Positions 59,949 to 64,000 of a stretch of DNA of 64,000 bases are shown here, piece after piece. The stretch is from NCBI GenBank assembly GCA_017354895.1, contig CP071493.1, positions 3,286,001 through 3,350,000 on the forward strand, given 5' to 3'. A program made the translations under genes and the position numbers. The notes beneath the pieces were generated by a model. That model saw only the letters and a program-made list of their open reading frames with translations. It was not told the origin of the DNA and did not search any database. This DNA is from Podospora comata (lineage: Eukaryota > Ascomycota > Sordariomycetes > Sordariales > Podosporaceae). Position 1 is the stretch's first letter. Each line of letters starts with the position of its first letter.

Positions 59949-62653
59949 TCAAACAATATTATAAACCCTCTTCGCAATCAAATAACACGCCAGCCCAAAA
60001 ACCAACAATCCCCCGGTGATACACCAAAACCAAACCAACCCCGCCTCCGACTCCTGCCCCGGCACCAACACATTCATCCCCCACAGCCCAGTAATGATGT
60101 TCATAGGCAGTACAATCGTCCCCAGAACCGTCAACTTCCCCAGCACATCCGCCGTCTGCTCCTGCCTCTCATTCATCCTAATGTTGATCTGCGCCAAATA
60201 ATTCCCATGAGACCTCGCCAAGATCCTATATCCCTTGTCAGCACTCACCACCAGCCTTGATACCTGACAACAGGAAGACTTACTTCTCATAATGACTCAA
60301 ATTCGACGTCATCGTCACAATATGATCCTGAATATCCCCCAAATACAACCCAATCTCACTCCTCGGCGCAACCTCCCAATGCTCATTACACCTTTTAGCA
60401 AACCCCTTGATCACATCCGCCTTGTTCCCCAGCAGCCGATACAAACTCATCACCTTCTTCCTGCAATCCCCCACCCGCCTCAGCATGTCCCTCCCCGCCT
60501 CGGCATCGTCCCCCAACTCCCTCTTCTCATTACTACTCCCGTCCTGCTTGTTATTCCTACTACCATACGGATCCGTCGTCACCGCGGCAGTAGTCGAGTG
60601 CAGCTGCAAAATCTCATCATCAATATCGTCCACCTCGTCCTCAATGCTCTGAATCAACGGCCCAAACACGTCCGTGATGTCGTCGATGATGGCGTAGCTG
60701 ATCCAGTCCGACGACAGGATCAGATAGTCCCTCAGCTGTCGGATGCGCCGGCGGACGTTGGCAGGGTGGGGCGTCACGCTAAAGTGGAAGCTCAGCACAC
60801 ACTCCCTAAACACCACCACGTACATGTTCACCGGCTCCATGAAATTCTCGCTTGACTGGTCTTGGTCAAAAGACCGGTAGTTGACAAAGTAGTAATGCCG
60901 AAACAGTTCCACCTTCTCCCGCTGCTCCTGCATCATGATGTCTTCTGCTGTCAACGGGTGGATTCCAAACGCCTTGGAGATGATCTTCATCTCTTGCTCT
61001 GTTGGACTCAGAATGTCAAGCCACCAGACTGGGCGCTCGCCATACCGGATGGGTTTGGGTTCCTTTTGGGGGGTGGGGTGGAAGTTGTTGTTGTTGCTGC
61101 TGTTGTTGTCTGGTTGGGGGGATTTGACATGGTCGGGTACGGGGGATCGCATGCGGGAGGGGGTGTGCTCCCCAGAGTAGGCTTTTTGCTCACTGTGGTG
61201 TGATTTGGGCTCCGTCGACATCGGCCGGCCGTTGTTAGCGGATCCGATCCGTTCTCTTCGAAGCTCGGCGAAATCCTGGTGTTGAACGTTTGCCGTTGTG
61301 CTAGTTGCGAGGGACGGTTGACGGACGGGGATTCGAGGGTCGCCGTTTTGACCAGCCAACACCTGTGATAGACTGACCGTTGGGTCCTCGTCTTCGTCCT
61401 CGCTCTCGGAAGAATCTGACAGGATTGGGGGGTCTGGGATGAACAGCTCCTTGAAACTGCCTCCGGGCTGGACCAGTTCTCCAATAGTCTGGCTGTGAAT
61501 GGTGCTTTGGAACTCTTCGTTGAAGTAGGTGAACCGGTAGGGTGCTTCCTCCTCGGCCTGAAACCAACCGCGGTGGACAGGCCGCAGTCTGCCGTTGATG
61601 AGCTGGGGCTCTACCATCCTCTTCACCCGGCGCTCCTCGCTACGTCCCTCCTTCTCGACTCTACTCCATTCATTCAACAGAGCAATATCTGGCCACTTGC
61701 GGCGACGTCTCCGCGCCCGCCCACGGTAACCATGAGCATCGCGAATCCCAAGCTCGTCGTCGGCGATATCAGAAAGGCCCTCTTGGGGAAAGCACACATC
61801 CTCCTCAGCCTGCAAAGCAGCAATTGTCTTTCTCCTCTCCAATGGTGAATTGTGGAACGATTCATGGTCGTCCTCGTCATAATCCCTTCTCTGCAAATCA
61901 CCGTTTTCAAGCTCGTCGCGCAGCAAAGCATCGCCGAAGCTCATATCCATGCGGTCCAGTGGGCGCATCGGAGGCGTTCCCGGCACCGATGGCGGATAGT
62001 TGACATTATAAGTATCGTTCCCGGATCCGAGGAAGCGTCTCTTGGAACTGCTCCTGCTCGATTCGTGACGACTGCCGGGACCGCTTCTTCGAAGAGTAGC
62101 TTCTCCGGACCCATAGCTCGGGAATGTTTCGCCTCGTTGGAAGACAGAGCTAGATAGGAGCGGTGCTCCTTCTCCGTCTTCCTCGCTGGTGTCTCCTCTG
62201 CTCATATGCTTCAGTCTGCTACCGCCGGGCGTGGCGAGAAGGGAGCCGCTCGCTGTCATCATAGACGGACGTCGGGGTCGGATGAAGGATTTATGTTCTC
62301 TATATTTGTGCAATGTTAGTGATGTCCACTGCGCAATGAGTAGTGCAAGAAAAGGGATCGGCGCACCTGTGATCTAACAAAGCATCGCTGTCGAGGCTTG
62401 TGTTGCTCGCATTACGACCAGGCCTGGAGTAGAATCCTTCACGGCCAGTGCCCATATCCTCAGGCCTATCGAGTCCGGACTCGACGTCATCGGGAGCAAG
62501 GCCGGCGAATGACTTTCTTCTAGTCTGCTTCTTCTTCTTGCCGCCCCTGTGATTCTTTCTCTTGCGTGGCGCGTGTGCCGAAGTTGAAGGCGCATTTGGT
62601 TCCATTATGGAGGCTTCGTCGACAATGTTTCTTGTCCTTGGGGACTGGGACAT
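59949..62653 (-). CDS. CorA-family Mg2+ transporter (Alr/Mnr2 type)
   Basis: Divalent-cation channel of the fungal CorA group; family members sit in the plasma membrane (Alr) or vacuole membrane (Mnr2). Three exons (62367-62653, 60284-62299, 59949-60225) give 859 residues. The N-terminal 400 residues are basic, Ser-rich and disordered (RKRKNHRGGKKKKQTRRKSF at about 30-50, common in this group). The CorA cytoplasmic domain begins near 440 (RPVWWLDILSPTEQEMK; HPLTAEDIMMQEQREKVELF). Two C-terminal membrane segments follow, the first ending with the diagnostic GMN pore motif (TGLWGMNV, about 814-821). The second is LVWFWCITGGLLVFGLACYL. The last intron falls just before the stretch leading into the pore helix. 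Length and the long N-terminus favour Mnr2/Alr over mitochondrial CorA. Which membrane it uses cannot be told. Confidence 0.93.
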
Positions 62654-64000
62654 GCGCTGAGGGCTGATGGATGCTTGGAGGCGGCGTGTGGCGGCAGCCT
62701 ATAGCAGTGGATTCGATTGAGCTTAGAACATGAGAGGGCTGTGCCAATCGCGAGCGCCTCGTGGAGCGATAACGGGGTCAATCGGGATGGCGTTGTTAGA
62801 GGGTAGGTGTGTGAATAAGGATAAGTATCACACGACCGGTGGATGATAACTGTGATTTGCTGTTCTTGTTCTCCCGGCGTGGGAAAGAGGATGACGTGAA
62901 TGTCACCGGAGGCGCAGGGAGAAGATGCGAAAGCAGGGGTCTGTCTCGGCAAGCCCTGGAGCTCCGTCTTGAAGATGATTGGCGCCACGTGCAGCCAGTC
63001 GAGAGGGACTTGGGTTTTCAAAGCGCAGACAATGGTTCGAGTATTTGTGTTCACTCTCTCTCTCTCCGACACGATGGTTCAAGAAATAAAATCTAGGAAT
63101 AGTGTAGCTTCAAATCCGAATGGGAAAAAAATAATTTCGCCGGCCGTTGGCTAACGCTTGTCCCAGGTCCCTGGTGATGTCAACGGGAGAGGGGGGAGCC
63201 GTCTGGTGGAACCCTACTTACTAAAAGCGGGCTGAGGATCATGGCTCCAGCATCTGCTTTTGGGTCGAGCTTCACTCCATGCATACTATGTGTCAAGCTG
63301 GAAGCTTGAATTGATTCAGATGCTTGGCTCACTCGATGGTGAACACTTTTTATTTCTCTCGTCTCGGTGCATTCCGGGTAGGTAGGTGGTTATCACCATA
63401 GCTGCGAGGACTTTGATCCAGCGAAACTAGACCCGGGCAACCTACCATCTTCAATCACTTATACTAGTTAAATAGATACATACGTGCAGAAACAACTATC
63501 AGCGCCCCGGCTCCACTATTTCAATATCTGGCCTCACCACATATCACTACGATACCTGAAAACTCAAATCACTTTCTCAAGATCATGGCCTCTGCCCAGA
63601 CGGGTGGCTAAGATGAAGGTCCAGTGGCTAGGTTTTGGCAAGTGGCTTGTGTTGAAAATGGCCTGTGCATCCTGAACTTCCGGGTTACCCATGCCAAGCC
63701 CATCCTAACCGCAAACAACATCTGAAGATGGGGTCGCCCCAGTGTTCACCATGACAACGTCAGATCGGCTCCGGGGAAGGGAGACTCTGGGATGAAAGAA
63801 TATGAAGGATTTTCCGGAGTGACCTTCATGGCGGACGCAGGAACGGAGATCTCCTGGGCCTCAGACAGCAATTGCAGCGTTGAACCCGGTATATCTGAAC
63901 ACTGATTAACAGATGAAGAGAAAAGCTCGCACGGCCCTTTCCTAACCCCGGCAAGCCCGCTGGCCCCCAAACTGACAAGTGCTTGCGTTGCTCACCGACG
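62654..64000. other. intergenic, promoter of Mg transporter and beyond
   Basis: The left 400 bases should hold the promoter and leader of the leftward transporter gene. No further gene was recognised to the window end; open frames are under 160 codons and lack similarity. A ggtaggtaggt motif lies at 63378-63388. Confidence 0.5.

Overview
The window is nuclear DNA of a filamentous ascomycete, most likely a sordariomycete near Neurospora, Chaetomium or Podospora. I infer this from many short GT-AG introns, C/G-rich third codon positions in genes, long CT-rich leaders, and proteins whose wording matches that class (Med14, Vma21, palC, Zn2Cys6 regulator, extracellular serine-rich protein). I saw no rRNA, tRNA, CRISPR, virus-derived or transposon gene. 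All gene models were spliced by hand from the sequence; frames were checked across every junction.

Layout, left to right: Mediator subunit Med14 (-), glucose-6-phosphate dehydrogenase (-), ribosomal protein eL33 (+), a 5.8 kb gene-free stretch, a DUF2406 protein (+), Vma21 (-), a Fun30-type SNF2 remodeller (+), a patatin-like protein (+), a 4.6 kb gene-free stretch, a 214-residue hypothetical protein (+), a secreted SGNH/GDSL hydrolase (+), ribosome-assembly factor Erb1 (-), a Zn2Cys6 regulator (+), the ER cargo receptor Surf4/Erv29 (-), an extracellular serine-rich cupredoxin-like membrane protein (-), the ER glucosyltransferase Alg6 (-), the pH-signalling protein palC (+), Paf1-complex subunit Leo1 (-), a Mob2-type NDR-kinase activator (+) and a CorA/Mnr2-type Mg2+ transporter (-).

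These are mostly conserved housekeeping genes, not a secondary-metabolite cluster or a selfish island. Several pairs are divergent with shared promoters (vma21/fun30, erb1/Zn2Cys6, alg6/palC, leo1/mob2). There is no single pathway, though transcription/chromatin (Med14, Fun30, Leo1), ribosome production (eL33, Erb1) and the secretory/vacuolar route (Vma21, Erv29, Alg6) recur.

Most worth a second look: the patatin-like protein appears to lack both catalytic residues; leo1 is followed by a protein-like 3' tail carrying in-frame UAG codons and a 150-bp tandem duplication; 10-nt and 21-nt micro-exons lie in rpl33 and zwf1; a GC-AG intron lies in the serine-rich protein gene; mob2 appears to start with a 23-nt exon before a 672-nt intron. 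I did not find a convincing new multi-gene system.
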